Below, one piece after another: positions 14,973-22,237 of a stretch of DNA of 22,344 nt. This stretch comes from a virus. The DNA is taken from positions 1-22,344 of the IMG/VR virus record IMGVR_UViG_3300020152_000057, one strand, 5' to 3'. Numbering within the stretch: position 1 is the stretch's first letter; every line of letters starts with the position of its first letter. Both the position numbers and the translations under genes were made by a program. The notes under the pieces are model-generated. The model was given only the letters and a program-made list of their open reading frames with translations. It was not told the origin of the DNA and did no database searches.

Positions 14973-15006
14973 CCCCACGCTCTGGCATGCGCCAACCGCT
15001 TTGGGG
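14973..15006 (+). repeat. 34-bp direct repeat, copy 1 (before terminator)
   Basis: This begins CCCCACGCTCTGGCATGCG and ends CCAACCGCTTTGGGG. It is near-identical to 15106-15138, differing by one extra A. Each copy has terminal CCCCA/TGGGG and inner TGGC/GCCA complementarity, so it can fold into an imperfect hairpin. Copy 1 starts nine bases after the mor stop. Confidence 0.85.
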
Positions 15007-15065
15007 TTATGGTGAGCCGGAAACCGTTCCGGGGTTATCGGGATAAGCGGCGACGGCACATTGCA
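15003..15065. promoter_or_regulatory. candidate Mor-dependent promoter/operator elements
   Basis: Between the repeat and the terminator lie two GGGGTTAT words (15003-15010 and 15031-15038), the dyad CCGGAA-ACCG-TTCCGG (15017-15032) and the dyad TTATC-GG-GATAA (15035-15046). Mor-family activators bind dyads just upstream of weak promoters, so these are plausible sites. No clear -10 box is seen, and a promoter here would have to read through the terminator at 15066-15103. Confidence 0.35.
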
Positions 15066-15103
15066 CCCCGCGCAAGCGATTTGCGCAAGGGGGCATTTTT
15101 TTT
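15066..15103 (+). terminator. rho-independent terminator of the early operon
   Basis: The stem CCCCGCGCAA (15066-15075) against TTGCGC-AA-GGGG (15081-15092) has a short loop and is followed by eight T (15096-15103). It lies 100 bases after mor and should end early transcription. Confidence 0.85.
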
Positions 15104-15105
15104 GA

Positions 15106-15138
15106 CCCCACGCTCTGGCTGCGCCAACCGCTTTGGGG
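15106..15138 (+). repeat. 33-bp direct repeat, copy 2 (before lysozyme gene)
   Basis: This copy matches 14973-15006 except for one missing base (CTGGCTGCG versus CTGGCATGCG). Its final GGGG extends into the G-rich ribosome-binding site of the lysozyme gene starting at 15145. Confidence 0.85.
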
Positions 15139-15144
15139 GCCCGC

Positions 15145-15891
15145 ATGAACGCCATCGACACCTTCCGCTCCAAGAGCTCCGGCATCGTCGCCAACCTGCT
15201 CGGCGACTTCCCGATGAACCACCAGGACGCCTTCGCCATCGTCGGCAATGGCGGGCACGAGAGCTACGGCTTCACCGACCTGCAGGAGCTCAAGCCCACG
15301 GTGAAGGGTTCGCGCGGCGGCTGGGGCTGGTACCAGTGGACGGCGGCGCGGCGGCGCGCCTTCGAGGCCTACTGCGCCCGCAACCGGCTCGACCCGGCCA
15401 GCGACGAGGCCAACTACGCCTGGCTGTTCCTGGAACTGAAGGGCGCCGAGGCGAAGGCGCTGCCGCGCACCCTTGCCGCCGACACGCTCGACGACAAGGT
15501 CGAGGCCTTCGAGCGCGCCTATCTGCGGGCCGGCATCAAGCATTACGACAGCCGCAAGCTCTGGGCCAAACTGGCGCAGAAGGAATGGGCCCTCTCCGGC
15601 CGCGAGCCCGCGCCGATGCCCGCCGCGCGCAAGAAGGCCGTTCTCGTCGACGAGGCCGGCGCGACCGAGAAGCGCGCCTCGACCGACATGGCGAACGGGG
15701 CGCGCAGCGGCGGCGGCGGCCTGGTGACGGGCGGCGGCGGGGTGGTGGCGCATGACGCTATCCCCTGGGCCGACCTGCTGCTCTTCGGCCTCGGCGCCGT
15801 GATGGTGGGCGTGGCGGTGTGGCTGATCCTGAGGGCGCGGAAGGGTGCGCGGGTCTCGGCGGCGCTGCTCCACGAAGCGGGGAAGGCGTGA
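15145..15891 (+). CDS. phage lysozyme with C-terminal membrane anchor
   Basis: The 248-residue protein should cleave peptidoglycan at lysis. The N-terminal 150 residues match the phage tail-lysozyme type (Phage_lysozyme2-like): IVGNGGHESYGF with E39 as likely catalytic acid, then GWGWYQWTAARRRAFEAYC at about 59-77. A basic and Gly-rich linker (about 155-205) precedes a single hydrophobic span (WADLLLFGLGAVMVGVAVWLIL, about 207-229) and a short basic tail. No N-terminal signal is seen, so export would depend on the holin or on the tail anchor. ATG 15145 has GGGGG seven bases upstream. It is the first gene after the early terminator and is coupled to the holin gene (TGATG). Confidence 0.85.
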   Translation: MNAIDTFRSKSSGIVANLLGDFPMNHQDAFAIVGNGGHESYGFTDLQELKPTVKGSRGGWGWYQWTAARRRAFEAYCARNRLDPASDEANYAWLFLELKGAEAKALPRTLAADTLDDKVEAFERAYLRAGIKHYDSRKLWAKLAQKEWALSGREPAPMPAARKKAVLVDEAGATEKRASTDMANGARSGGGGLVTGGGGVVAHDAIPWADLLLFGLGAVMVGVAVWLILRARKGARVSAALLHEAGKA

Positions 15892-16463
15892 TGGACGGGC
15901 TCTCCGGCATCCTGCTCGGCCTTGGCGGCAAGGCGCTCGCCGGCATCATCGCCAAGCGCTTCGGCGACGACATGGGCGAACTCGCCAAGGCGGCGCTCGA
16001 GGCGCTCGGCCAGGCCTTCGGCGTCGCGCCCGAGCCCGTCGCCATCGAAAAGAAGATCACCGAGGTGCAGGCGGCCGACCCGCAACAGGCCGAGGGCCTG
16101 GTGCGCTGGGCCGAGGGCGCGATCGCGCAGCAGCTGCTGGCCGAAGCCGAGCTGTGGAAGGCGGCGAACGACAGCCAGCGCATGACCAACGAGCTGCTCT
16201 CGGCCCAGATCAAGGAGGGCGGCGCGGCCGGCGCCTGGCTCTGGGTTTGGCAGTGGGTGCTGATGGCGTTCTGGGGCTGGTCCCTGGTCGCGGTGCACCT
16301 GGTCAATGCCGGGCTGCGGCTCCTCGGCGGCGCGCCGGTGCCGGCGCCCGACCTCACCATCCTGATGACGCTGACCGGCGCCTATCTGGCGCTGCACATG
16401 GGCGGGCATACCGTGCTCGAGCTGATGCGCGGCGGCACGTTCAAGAAGGGCGAGAAGGCCTGA
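15891..16463 (+). CDS. putative 3TM-type holin
   Basis: The 190-residue protein has a hydrophobic N-terminus (LSGILLGLGGKALAGIIAK, about 4-22), a helical middle (about 28-110) and two strong spans at about 115-139 (WLWVWQWVLMAFWGWSLVAV) and 154-176 (DLTILMTLTGAYLALHMGG). The C-terminus is basic. This layout fits the GTA/3TM holin family of alphaproteobacteria (PF11351-like). Directly following the lysozyme, it should form the membrane lesion that lets lysis proceed. ATG 15891 overlaps the previous stop. Confidence 0.8.
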   Translation: MDGLSGILLGLGGKALAGIIAKRFGDDMGELAKAALEALGQAFGVAPEPVAIEKKITEVQAADPQQAEGLVRWAEGAIAQQLLAEAELWKAANDSQRMTNELLSAQIKEGGAAGAWLWVWQWVLMAFWGWSLVAVHLVNAGLRLLGGAPVPAPDLTILMTLTGAYLALHMGGHTVLELMRGGTFKKGEKA

Positions 16464-16543
16464 TGTTCTCCGTCGCGTTCATTCTGGTCTGCGCAGTCGC
16501 GGGGTTTGTCTTGGGCCTCCTCTACTCGGGTGGGCGACCCTGA
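16463..16543 (+). CDS. 26-residue membrane microprotein
   Basis: ATG 16463 overlaps the holin stop (TGATG), and its own TGA overlaps the next ATG (TGATG). Almost the whole protein is one hydrophobic span (VAFILVCAVAGFVLGLLY). The precise coupling on both sides supports it as a real gene. It may be a small lysis accessory or a holin modulator; it is too short to be a normal spanin. Confidence 0.6.
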   Translation: MFSVAFILVCAVAGFVLGLLYSGGRP

Positions 16544-16872
16544 TGGATATCGACGCCCTCCGGAACTTCGCGGCGCTGGGCACTTCGGTGCTCTCGATCG
16601 GCACGGTGATCTACGCCTGGCTGACCAGCCGCTCGAAGATCAACAGCGCCGAGATCGAGGCCCTGCGGGCGCTGGTGGCGCAGCAGGGAACCGAAATCCA
16701 GCTGCTGAAGAACGCGCTCGCGCAGATGCCGTCCAAGGACACGGTGCACGCCCTCGATCTCAAGGTGACCGAGCTCACCGGCTCGATCAACGTGGTGGCC
16801 GAAAGCCTGCAGGCGGTGGAGCGCACCGCCCACCGTATCGAAAACTTCCTGCTCGACCAGGCCAAGCACTGA
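16543..16872 (+). CDS. DUF2730 family phage protein
   Basis: The 109-residue protein has an N-terminal membrane span (about 8-28, FAALGTSVLSIGTVIYAWL), followed by a long coiled coil (EIEALRALVAQQGTEIQLLK, LQAVERTAHRIENFLLD). This is the DUF2730 pattern found between lysis and packaging genes in Mu-like phages (Mu gp25 position). A membrane-anchored coiled coil next to lysis genes could be spanin-like, but the function is not established. Confidence 0.82.
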   Translation: MDIDALRNFAALGTSVLSIGTVIYAWLTSRSKINSAEIEALRALVAQQGTEIQLLKNALAQMPSKDTVHALDLKVTELTGSINVVAESLQAVERTAHRIENFLLDQAKH

Positions 16873-17168
16873 TGAACTACAACGAAGCCATCGAACAGGA
16901 CGGGCGCCTGGTCATCCTCAAGGAGCTGGCGCGGCAGGTGGACGGCCGCCTCAACGAAACCGTGCTGATGCGGGTGCTCGATGCTTTCGGCATCACCCGC
17001 TCCCGCGAGTGGGTCCGCACCCAGATCCGCGCCATGGACGAACTCGGCGCCGTCACCTTCACCGAGGTGGGGAGCGTGTTCGTGGCGGAGATCACCCGGC
17101 GCGGCCTCGACCATGCCGAGCGGCGGGTGGTGATCGAGGGCATCGCGCGTCCTTCGCCGGTGCACTGA
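16872..17168 (+). CDS. Mu gp26-like winged-helix phage protein
   Basis: The 98-residue protein resembles the VpaChn25_0724-type family that precedes the terminase genes in Mu-like phages: YNEAIEQDGRLVILKELARQ, NETVLMRVLDAFGITRSREW, RTQIRAMDELGAV and ITRRGLDHAERR. The layout is a winged helix. It is probably DNA-binding or a packaging accessory. The start overlaps the previous stop (TGATG). Confidence 0.82.
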   Translation: MNYNEAIEQDGRLVILKELARQVDGRLNETVLMRVLDAFGITRSREWVRTQIRAMDELGAVTFTEVGSVFVAEITRRGLDHAERRVVIEGIARPSPVH

Positions 17169-17169
17169 C

Positions 17170-17778
17170 ATGGCCGAGGGACGCGGCCAGCTCAGCTCGA
17201 TCCAGAAGCTGCCGCCCGAGTGCGACGGCATCGTCGCCTGGGCCAACGAGGAGCTGCGCCAGAACAAGCGGACCCAGCTCGACATCTACCAGGAGTTCTT
17301 CGGCAAGCTGCAGGCGCTGCAGGCCGAGCACCATGGCGAGCTCGAGTTCGCCATCCCGTCGAAGTCGGCCTTCAACCGCTTTTCGATCAAGCTCGCCACC
17401 CTGACGCGGCGCATGGACCAGACGCGCGAGATCTCGAACGCCCTGGCGGTGAGCTTCGACGCGCAGTCCTCCGACAACCTCACCATCCTCGCGGCCGAGG
17501 CGATCAAGACGCTGGTCTTCGAGCTGGTGACCGCCGGGGGCGAGGCCGGGTTCGAGCCCAAGGAGGCCAAGTCGATGGCCGACGCGCTGCGCTCGGCCGC
17601 CCAGGCGCAGAACATCTCGTCGGGCCGCCGGCAGAAGGTCGAGAAGGAATTCGCCGGCAAGGTGGGCGAGGCGGTGGAGAAGGTGGCGAAGGCCAAGGGC
17701 CTCACCGCCGATTTCATCGAGCAGGTGAAGGCCGAAATCCTCGGGGTGGAAGCACCGCCGGCAGGCGGTGCGGCATGA
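17170..17778 (+). CDS. DUF3486 protein, terminase small-subunit type (Mu gp27-like)
   Basis: The 202-residue protein matches DUF3486: an N-terminal RGQLSSIQKLPPECDGIVAW (the LP-x-LP type motif), a HTH region (TQLDIYQEFF and SKSAFNRFSIKLATLTRRM), then long helices ending LTADFIEQVKAEILGVE. In Mu-like phages it pairs with the terminase large subunit to recognise and package DNA. Only two small genes separate it from the large subunit here. ATG 17170 lies one base after the previous stop. Confidence 0.88.
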   Translation: MAEGRGQLSSIQKLPPECDGIVAWANEELRQNKRTQLDIYQEFFGKLQALQAEHHGELEFAIPSKSAFNRFSIKLATLTRRMDQTREISNALAVSFDAQSSDNLTILAAEAIKTLVFELVTAGGEAGFEPKEAKSMADALRSAAQAQNISSGRRQKVEKEFAGKVGEAVEKVAKAKGLTADFIEQVKAEILGVEAPPAGGAA

Positions 17779-18032
17779 ACCGCTGCGAGTGCTGCCATGC
17801 CGATATCGCCGCCCCGGTGGTGACGACGATCGCCGGTGAGTTCCGCCCGGGCTGGGGCATGTGCCGCGGCTGCTGGCGGATGGTCGGCCGCACGGTGCGG
17901 CGCGAGATCGTCGCGGCGCGGGTAGCGTTCAAGGCCCAGCCCTACATCGAGCAGTCGCTCGCGCTCTACTGGCTGTGGCAGCTGGCCGTGGCCGAGGTGC
18001 TCTACCGCTCGGGCCGGAGAGCCGTGGCATGA
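17775..18032 (+). CDS. small protein with four-cysteine zinc-finger-like motif
   Basis: From ATG 17775, inside the previous stop, this encodes 85 residues. The N-terminus has CECCHADI and later MCRGCWRM, giving two CxxC pairs about 25 residues apart, the layout of a treble-clef or zinc-ribbon site. The rest is helical (TVRREIVAARVAFKAQ, LYWLWQLAVAEVLYR). No family is named. It is an insertion between the terminase subunits compared with Mu. Confidence 0.65.
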   Translation: MNRCECCHADIAAPVVTTIAGEFRPGWGMCRGCWRMVGRTVRREIVAARVAFKAQPYIEQSLALYWLWQLAVAEVLYRSGRRAVA

Positions 18033-18271
18033 GCTGTACTTATTGCGGCTCGCACGAGCACCCCACCAGCCATTGCCCGCGCACACACGGCGGCTCTGCC
18101 GCTCGGGCACACCTGCGCTGCAGCTATTGCGGCGGCACCGACCACAACTACGAGGGCTGCACCAAGCACGCTGGCGGCGGCAAGCTGCCAGGCGCCGTCC
18201 GCGTCGGCCAGCCTGGGCTGCTGCCGTACCAGGCCCTGATGGTCGCCCACCTGCTGGGGCGCCGCCTATGA
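18029..18271 (+). CDS. zinc-knuckle protein with two CCHC motifs
   Basis: From ATG 18029, this encodes 80 residues. It contains two exact C-x2-C-x4-H-x4-C zinc knuckles: CTYCGSHEHPTSHC at residues 3-16 and CSYCGGTDHNYEGC at about 31-44. The C-terminal 30 residues end LLPYQALMVAHLLGRR. CCHC knuckles usually bind single-stranded nucleic acid. Its place directly before the terminase large subunit, overlapping it by four bases, suggests a role in packaging or in holding DNA/RNA, but this is inference. Confidence 0.75.
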   Translation: MSCTYCGSHEHPTSHCPRTHGGSAARAHLRCSYCGGTDHNYEGCTKHAGGGKLPGAVRVGQPGLLPYQALMVAHLLGRRL

Positions 18272-19995
18272 GCTCGCAGTTCAGCAAGGAGCAGTGGAGG
18301 GAGATCAGGCGCGCCTCGACGGCGAACATCGCCGGCATCGGGCTGGTGACCGCCGCGAGTCTGCCGAAAGTGCTGCTGCCCTACCAGGGGCGCGCCCTGG
18401 CGCTGCTCGAATCGGCCGGCACCAATGTGCTGGTAGTGGAAAAGAGCCGCCGCATCGGGCTCACCTGGGGGCTCGCCGCCTATGCCGTGCTGAAGGCCGG
18501 CCGGGAGAAGAAGGCGCGCGGCCAGGACGTGATGTACATCTCCTACTCCCAGGAGATGACGCGCGAGTTCATCGACGCCTGCGCCATGTGGGCCAGGGCC
18601 TTCAACACCGCCGCGCTCGAGGCCGAGGAGACGCTTTTCGACGACGTCGATGCCGATGGCCATACCAGCGCGATCAAGGCCTTCCGCATCCGCTTCGCCT
18701 CGGGCTTCGAGATCATGGCGCTGTCGTCGGCGCCGCGCGGCCTGCGCGGCAAGCAGGGCGTGGTGATCATCGACGAGGCGGCCTTCGTCGAGAACCTCGA
18801 CGAGCTGCTGAAGGCGGCGCTCGCCTTCCTGATGTGGGGCGGCCAGGTCATCGTCTGCTCGACGCATGACGGCACCGAGAACCCGTTCAACGTGCTGGTG
18901 CAGGACATCCTGGGCGGCCGCAAGCCTTATGCCCACCTGCGCATCGACCTCGACGACGCGCTGCGCGACGGGCTGTTCCAGCGCATCAGCATGGTCAAGG
19001 GCGATACGTGGACGCCGGAAGCGGAGGCCGAGTGGCGCGACGGCCTCATCGCCAACTATGGCGACGGCGCCGACGAGGAACTGTTCTGCATCCCGAGCCA
19101 AGGCTCGGGCGCCTGGCTCAGCGGGCCGCTGATCGAGGCGCGGATGACACTCACCTCGGCCGAGGCGCCGATCCTGCGGCTGGAGCTGCCCGGCGACTAC
19201 CTGCACCTGGCGCCCAAGGCGCGGACCGAGCTGATGCGGCCGTTCATGGCCGAGCTTGAAGGGGCGTTGAAACGCCTCGATCCGGCCCTTCAACACGCCT
19301 TCGGCTTCGACTTCGCCCGCGTCGCCGACCTGTCGGTTGGGGCGCTGCTGGCGGTGGAACACGCCCTGCGGCGCAAATCGGCGCTGACCGTCGAGCTGCG
19401 CAACGTGCCGGGCGACGAACAGAAGGCTATCGTGCGCGACATTCTAGAGGCCGCCCCGCGGCTCGTCGGCGCGGCATTCGACGCCACCGGCATGGGCTGG
19501 ACGGTGGCCGAGGACATGGGCCGGCACTTCGGCCTGTGGGACGCGACCCACAACGCCACCGGCCTGATCCGCGCCATCAAGTTTTCCCGCGACTGGTACC
19601 GGTTCGAGATGCCGCCGCTCAAGGTGAAGTTCGAGGACGACGCGATCGCGCTCGCCAAGGATGCCGACCATGCCTCGGACCTGAGGGCCGTGAAGGTGGT
19701 GGGCGGCATCCCGATGGTCTCGGAGATCCGCGTCAACGAAAAGGCCGATGGCGGCAAGAAGGGGCGGAAGCGCCACGGCGACTTCGCCATCGCGCTGGCG
19801 CTCGCCGACTATGCCAGCCGGCAGGCCTGGGCGGAATACGGCTATGTGGCGGTACCGGACGCGCGGCGCGAGGTGCGGGTGCCGACCGGCCGAATGGCCA
19901 TGCTGCCGCCTACCGAGCTCGACGACCTGGTCAGCGAGAAGGGCTGGTGGGAGGGGCCGCTCGGCGCCCGCCTCAGGGGAGGAATCGATGGCTGA
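18268..19995 (+). CDS. terminase large subunit (Mu gp28-like)
   Basis: The 575-residue packaging motor has an N-terminal ATPase and a C-terminal nuclease. The adenine-binding region LLPYQGRAL (about 37-45) is followed by a deviant Walker A, EKSRRIGLTW, at about 58-67, as usual for phage terminases. Walker B is VVIIDEAAF (about 165-173), and the coupling motif is VCSTHDG (about 196-202). The RNase H-like nuclease begins at FGFDFARVADLSVG, with D348 a likely metal ligand and further acidic residues near FDATGMGW and HGDFAIALALAD. It should drive headful packaging with the DUF3486 protein. ATG 18268 lies inside the zinc-knuckle stop. The protein appears complete. Confidence 0.93.
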   Translation: MSSQFSKEQWREIRRASTANIAGIGLVTAASLPKVLLPYQGRALALLESAGTNVLVVEKSRRIGLTWGLAAYAVLKAGREKKARGQDVMYISYSQEMTREFIDACAMWARAFNTAALEAEETLFDDVDADGHTSAIKAFRIRFASGFEIMALSSAPRGLRGKQGVVIIDEAAFVENLDELLKAALAFLMWGGQVIVCSTHDGTENPFNVLVQDILGGRKPYAHLRIDLDDALRDGLFQRISMVKGDTWTPEAEAEWRDGLIANYGDGADEELFCIPSQGSGAWLSGPLIEARMTLTSAEAPILRLELPGDYLHLAPKARTELMRPFMAELEGALKRLDPALQHAFGFDFARVADLSVGALLAVEHALRRKSALTVELRNVPGDEQKAIVRDILEAAPRLVGAAFDATGMGWTVAEDMGRHFGLWDATHNATGLIRAIKFSRDWYRFEMPPLKVKFEDDAIALAKDADHASDLRAVKVVGGIPMVSEIRVNEKADGGKKGRKRHGDFAIALALADYASRQAWAEYGYVAVPDARREVRVPTGRMAMLPPTELDDLVSEKGWWEGPLGARLRGGIDG

Positions 19996-20242
19996 CGTCG
20001 TGACCATGCCGGTGCGGCCGCGCCTCGCCGTGCACGCGGGCGACGGCCAGCCGCCGCTCGCCGACCGGCTGGCGGAGCTGCTCACCGAGATCTGCGAGGC
20101 CGACCTTTTGACCCTGCCCAGCGACGGCGGCCCGCAGGGCCAGCATACCGCCGCCTGGCGGCCGCTCGTGCTGCGGCTCGCTCACCTCAACCCCGACCTC
20201 GCGATGCGCGCCGCCGCGCTCCTCGAGGAGGCGGGCTGGTAG
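19988..20242 (+). CDS. small hypothetical protein after terminase
   Basis: ATG 19988 overlaps the terminase end by eight bases, which gives 84 residues. Helical segments include LADRLAELLTEICEADLLTL and LAMRAAALLEEAGW. No family recognised. The overlap and shared codon style place it in the late operon. Confidence 0.6.
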   Translation: MADVVTMPVRPRLAVHAGDGQPPLADRLAELLTEICEADLLTLPSDGGPQGQHTAAWRPLVLRLAHLNPDLAMRAAALLEEAGW

Positions 20243-20263
20243 TTCGAACCCCAAGGAAACCAG

Positions 20264-20593
20264 ATGCGCAGTTTCACCGACAGGATGTACAACCGGCGCC
20301 AGTTCGCGCCGCCGCCTTCGGACACGATCGACGCCCTCGCGCTCGCCGCCAATACCTCGGAGCGGGTGGCGGTACCGGAAGGCGCCACCTTCGTGATCAT
20401 GTCGGCCGATGGCAACTTCTACGCCAGGTACGGCACCGACAACACGGTGGTGGCGGCCGTCCCCGGCGACACCACGAACGGTTCGGCAGCGGAGCTCAAC
20501 CCCGAGGCGCGGGAGATCCCGAGCGGCGTCACCCATATCGCGGTGATCGCTACGGCCGCCACCGTCGTCACCTTCAGCTGGTACGGCGATTGA
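20264..20593 (+). CDS. hypothetical beta-rich protein, possibly virion-associated
   Basis: The 109-residue protein starts at ATG 20264 with AAGGAAA upstream. After a basic N-terminus (RMYNRRQF) it is rich in beta strands (ERVAVPEGATFVIMSADGNF, THIAVIATAATVVTFSWYG), compatible with a small jelly-roll or decoration-type fold. It is paired by overlap with the SGNH hydrolase gene downstream, so both may act on the virion surface or tail. No firm family. Confidence 0.6.
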   Translation: MRSFTDRMYNRRQFAPPPSDTIDALALAANTSERVAVPEGATFVIMSADGNFYARYGTDNTVVAAVPGDTTNGSAAELNPEAREIPSGVTHIAVIATAATVVTFSWYGD

Positions 20594-21906
20594 CCTTCGT
20601 TCGCAAACCAGGCCGCGGCGCCTTCCGGCCACGCCTGCGCGGCGCCATGGCCCCACGTGGGGGCGCGGGTGGCATTGCGTGGCGCTCGCGCGGCCTCATC
20701 GCCTCGCGCATGTCCGATCCGTTCGCGCTCACCGGCCTGTTCCCTGGGGGCGGGACGAACACGCAGGTCACCGAGAACACGCGCCACATGGTGGCGGTCG
20801 ATGCGACAAATCCCTCGGTGGTGTTCCGCAATGTGCGGAACGGTGCGGACGGCCCGGCCTTCACGGTCAAGTGCGGCATATGGGCGGCGCCTTACAGCGC
20901 CGATCCGGGGCCGGCGCCTGTCGAGTACAAGGCGCTGACATGGTCGGGCGGTTCGGACAGCGGCCGGCGCTCGCCCTCCATCCCGGCGGGCGGCTATCTC
21001 GAGAGCGATCAGGTGGCGCTGGCAGGTCTCGCCGCCGGCAACCTGCTGATGACGCGCCAGTACGAGATTTTCGCTTCGGCGCCCTCTTTCTGGCTTGGCA
21101 ACGAGATCAGCATCCAGGGCACCGGGGACGAAACCGGTTCGGTGGGCACGGCGCTCACGGACACCATCAACAGTTACGTCGATTACGGCGGCGGGGTCTA
21201 CTATGGTTATCCCTCGGGCGGGGGCACGCGTCAGTTCAGCTCGCCCTCGCTGATCCTCGGCGACACGACCACCCGCAAGGCGCGCATCTGCCTGCTCAAC
21301 GACAGCATCGGCATGGGTTCGGGCGAAGGGGCGGGCGGGCTGTTCATCGGCTGGCCGCAGCGCCTGCTGAACGACGACTACCCGTGGTATCTCGTCGGCA
21401 ACCAGGGCTATTCTCTTGCGGCGCTGCTTGCCACCGACGCCGAGCGCGACCGGCGCCTGGCGCTGCTGGACCTCGGCGGCATCACCCATCTCGTCGTCCA
21501 GGTTATTACCAACGACCTCTCAGCCGGCGCGACGGATGTGACCTTCCTCGCCAATGTGGATGCCCTGCAGGCCTACCTCGATACGTTGCCGCTGAAGCCG
21601 AGATGCGTCATCTGCACATCGACGCCGCGCACCAATGCATCGAACAACGCCAAGTACGGCCCGGACGGCGCCCTGGTGCAGGCGAACCGCCTGGCGCTCA
21701 ATGCCGCCATTCGGGCACAGACGAAATATGCCGTGCTCGACGCGGCGCTCTACTCGGAAGCGGCCGGCGATCCGAACCTGTGGGACACGACGGGCGGCAA
21801 GGGCACCGGCGACGGCATCCACCCTAATGCCGCCACCCATGCGGCGATCGCGGCGGGGCTGGCTTCGGCGCCGGCGACTGCTTTCAGCGTGGCGCACTAC
21901 CTCTGA
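20590..21906 (+). CDS. SGNH/GDSL-type hydrolase
   Basis: The 438-residue esterase-like protein has SGNH blocks in the C-terminal half: block I LLNDSIGMG with S239 (usual GDS is NDS here), block II VGNQGYSLAAL with G273, block III VQVITNDLS with N308, and block V DGIHPN with D408 and H411. The N-terminal 200 residues are beta-rich, possibly a binding or attachment domain. SGNH esterases in phages often remove acetyl groups from surface polysaccharides. The called start is a TTG at 20590 within the previous stop. The first 40 residues are Arg/Gly-rich and poorly protein-like, so ATG 20710 (residue 41) is an alternative. In Mu the portal gene follows the terminase, so this gene is unexpected here. 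Confidence 0.85.
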   Translation: MTFVRKPGRGAFRPRLRGAMAPRGGAGGIAWRSRGLIASRMSDPFALTGLFPGGGTNTQVTENTRHMVAVDATNPSVVFRNVRNGADGPAFTVKCGIWAAPYSADPGPAPVEYKALTWSGGSDSGRRSPSIPAGGYLESDQVALAGLAAGNLLMTRQYEIFASAPSFWLGNEISIQGTGDETGSVGTALTDTINSYVDYGGGVYYGYPSGGGTRQFSSPSLILGDTTTRKARICLLNDSIGMGSGEGAGGLFIGWPQRLLNDDYPWYLVGNQGYSLAALLATDAERDRRLALLDLGGITHLVVQVITNDLSAGATDVTFLANVDALQAYLDTLPLKPRCVICTSTPRTNASNNAKYGPDGALVQANRLALNAAIRAQTKYAVLDAALYSEAAGDPNLWDTTGGKGTGDGIHPNAATHAAIAAGLASAPATAFSVAHYL

Positions 21907-21969
21907 ATTGTGGGTCACAGCCGGCAACATGTTGATGCCTTGCCTGAAAATCAGTTATTCGGCTCGGAC

Positions 21970-22062
21970 ATGACCACTCGCGGCAAAATCTGGCTACTGG
22001 CGCTGGCGTTCAGCCTTGCCGCCTGGGGGCTGATCACCTGGGGCATCGTCAGCCTGAACTGA
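21970..22062 (+). CDS. 30-residue membrane microprotein
   Basis: ATG 21970 to TGA 22060-22062. A basic start (TTRGK) leads into one hydrophobic span (IWLLALAFSLAAWGLITWGI). It is the last rightward gene visible. No strong ribosome-binding site is seen and it is short, so the call is tentative. The leftward gene at 22049-22237 overlaps its end by 14 bases. Confidence 0.45.
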   Translation: MTTRGKIWLLALAFSLAAWGLITWGIVSLN

Positions 22063-22237
22063 CCGCGAGGTGCTCCTGATGCCGCCGGCGCAGTTCCTCC
22101 GCGGCGATCGACTGCAGGTCGCCGCCGCGCTCGAGGGGAACGTCGTCGAGGGTGAAGCGGCTCTCCCAGCGGCCGCAGCTGCAGGTGGCGGTCCAGGTCT
22201 CGCGGTCGGGGTGCGCCAGCGCGAGCGCGTGGCTCAC
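22049..22237 (-). CDS. small hypothetical protein with CxC motif
   Basis: The start is GTG (CAC at 22235-22237), overlapping the stop of the gene upstream on the same strand (GTGA), which gives 62 residues. It reads SHALALAHPDRETWTATCSC, then GRWESRFTLDDVP and a C-terminal helix (SIAAEELRRRHQEHLAV). The CSCGRW piece resembles small phage or actinobacterial-type proteins with a single Cys pair. Function unknown. A longer start at 22276 exists but would overlap the upstream gene more. Confidence 0.55.
   Translation of the reverse strand: MSHALALAHPDRETWTATCSCGRWESRFTLDDVPLERGGDLQSIAAEELRRRHQEHLAVSSG

Noticed and set aside
14973-15138. A CRISPR array, suggested by the two direct repeats
   Set aside because: There are only two copies, the spacer contains a terminator, and no cas genes are present.
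18029-18271. A retroelement gag-like protein, suggested by the CCHC knuckles
   Set aside because: No reverse transcriptase, integrase of retro type or protease is nearby; the gene is embedded in a phage packaging operon.
18148-19362. A 404-codon open frame on - across the terminase gene
   Set aside because: It is an antisense shadow; the terminase motifs on + account for this region.
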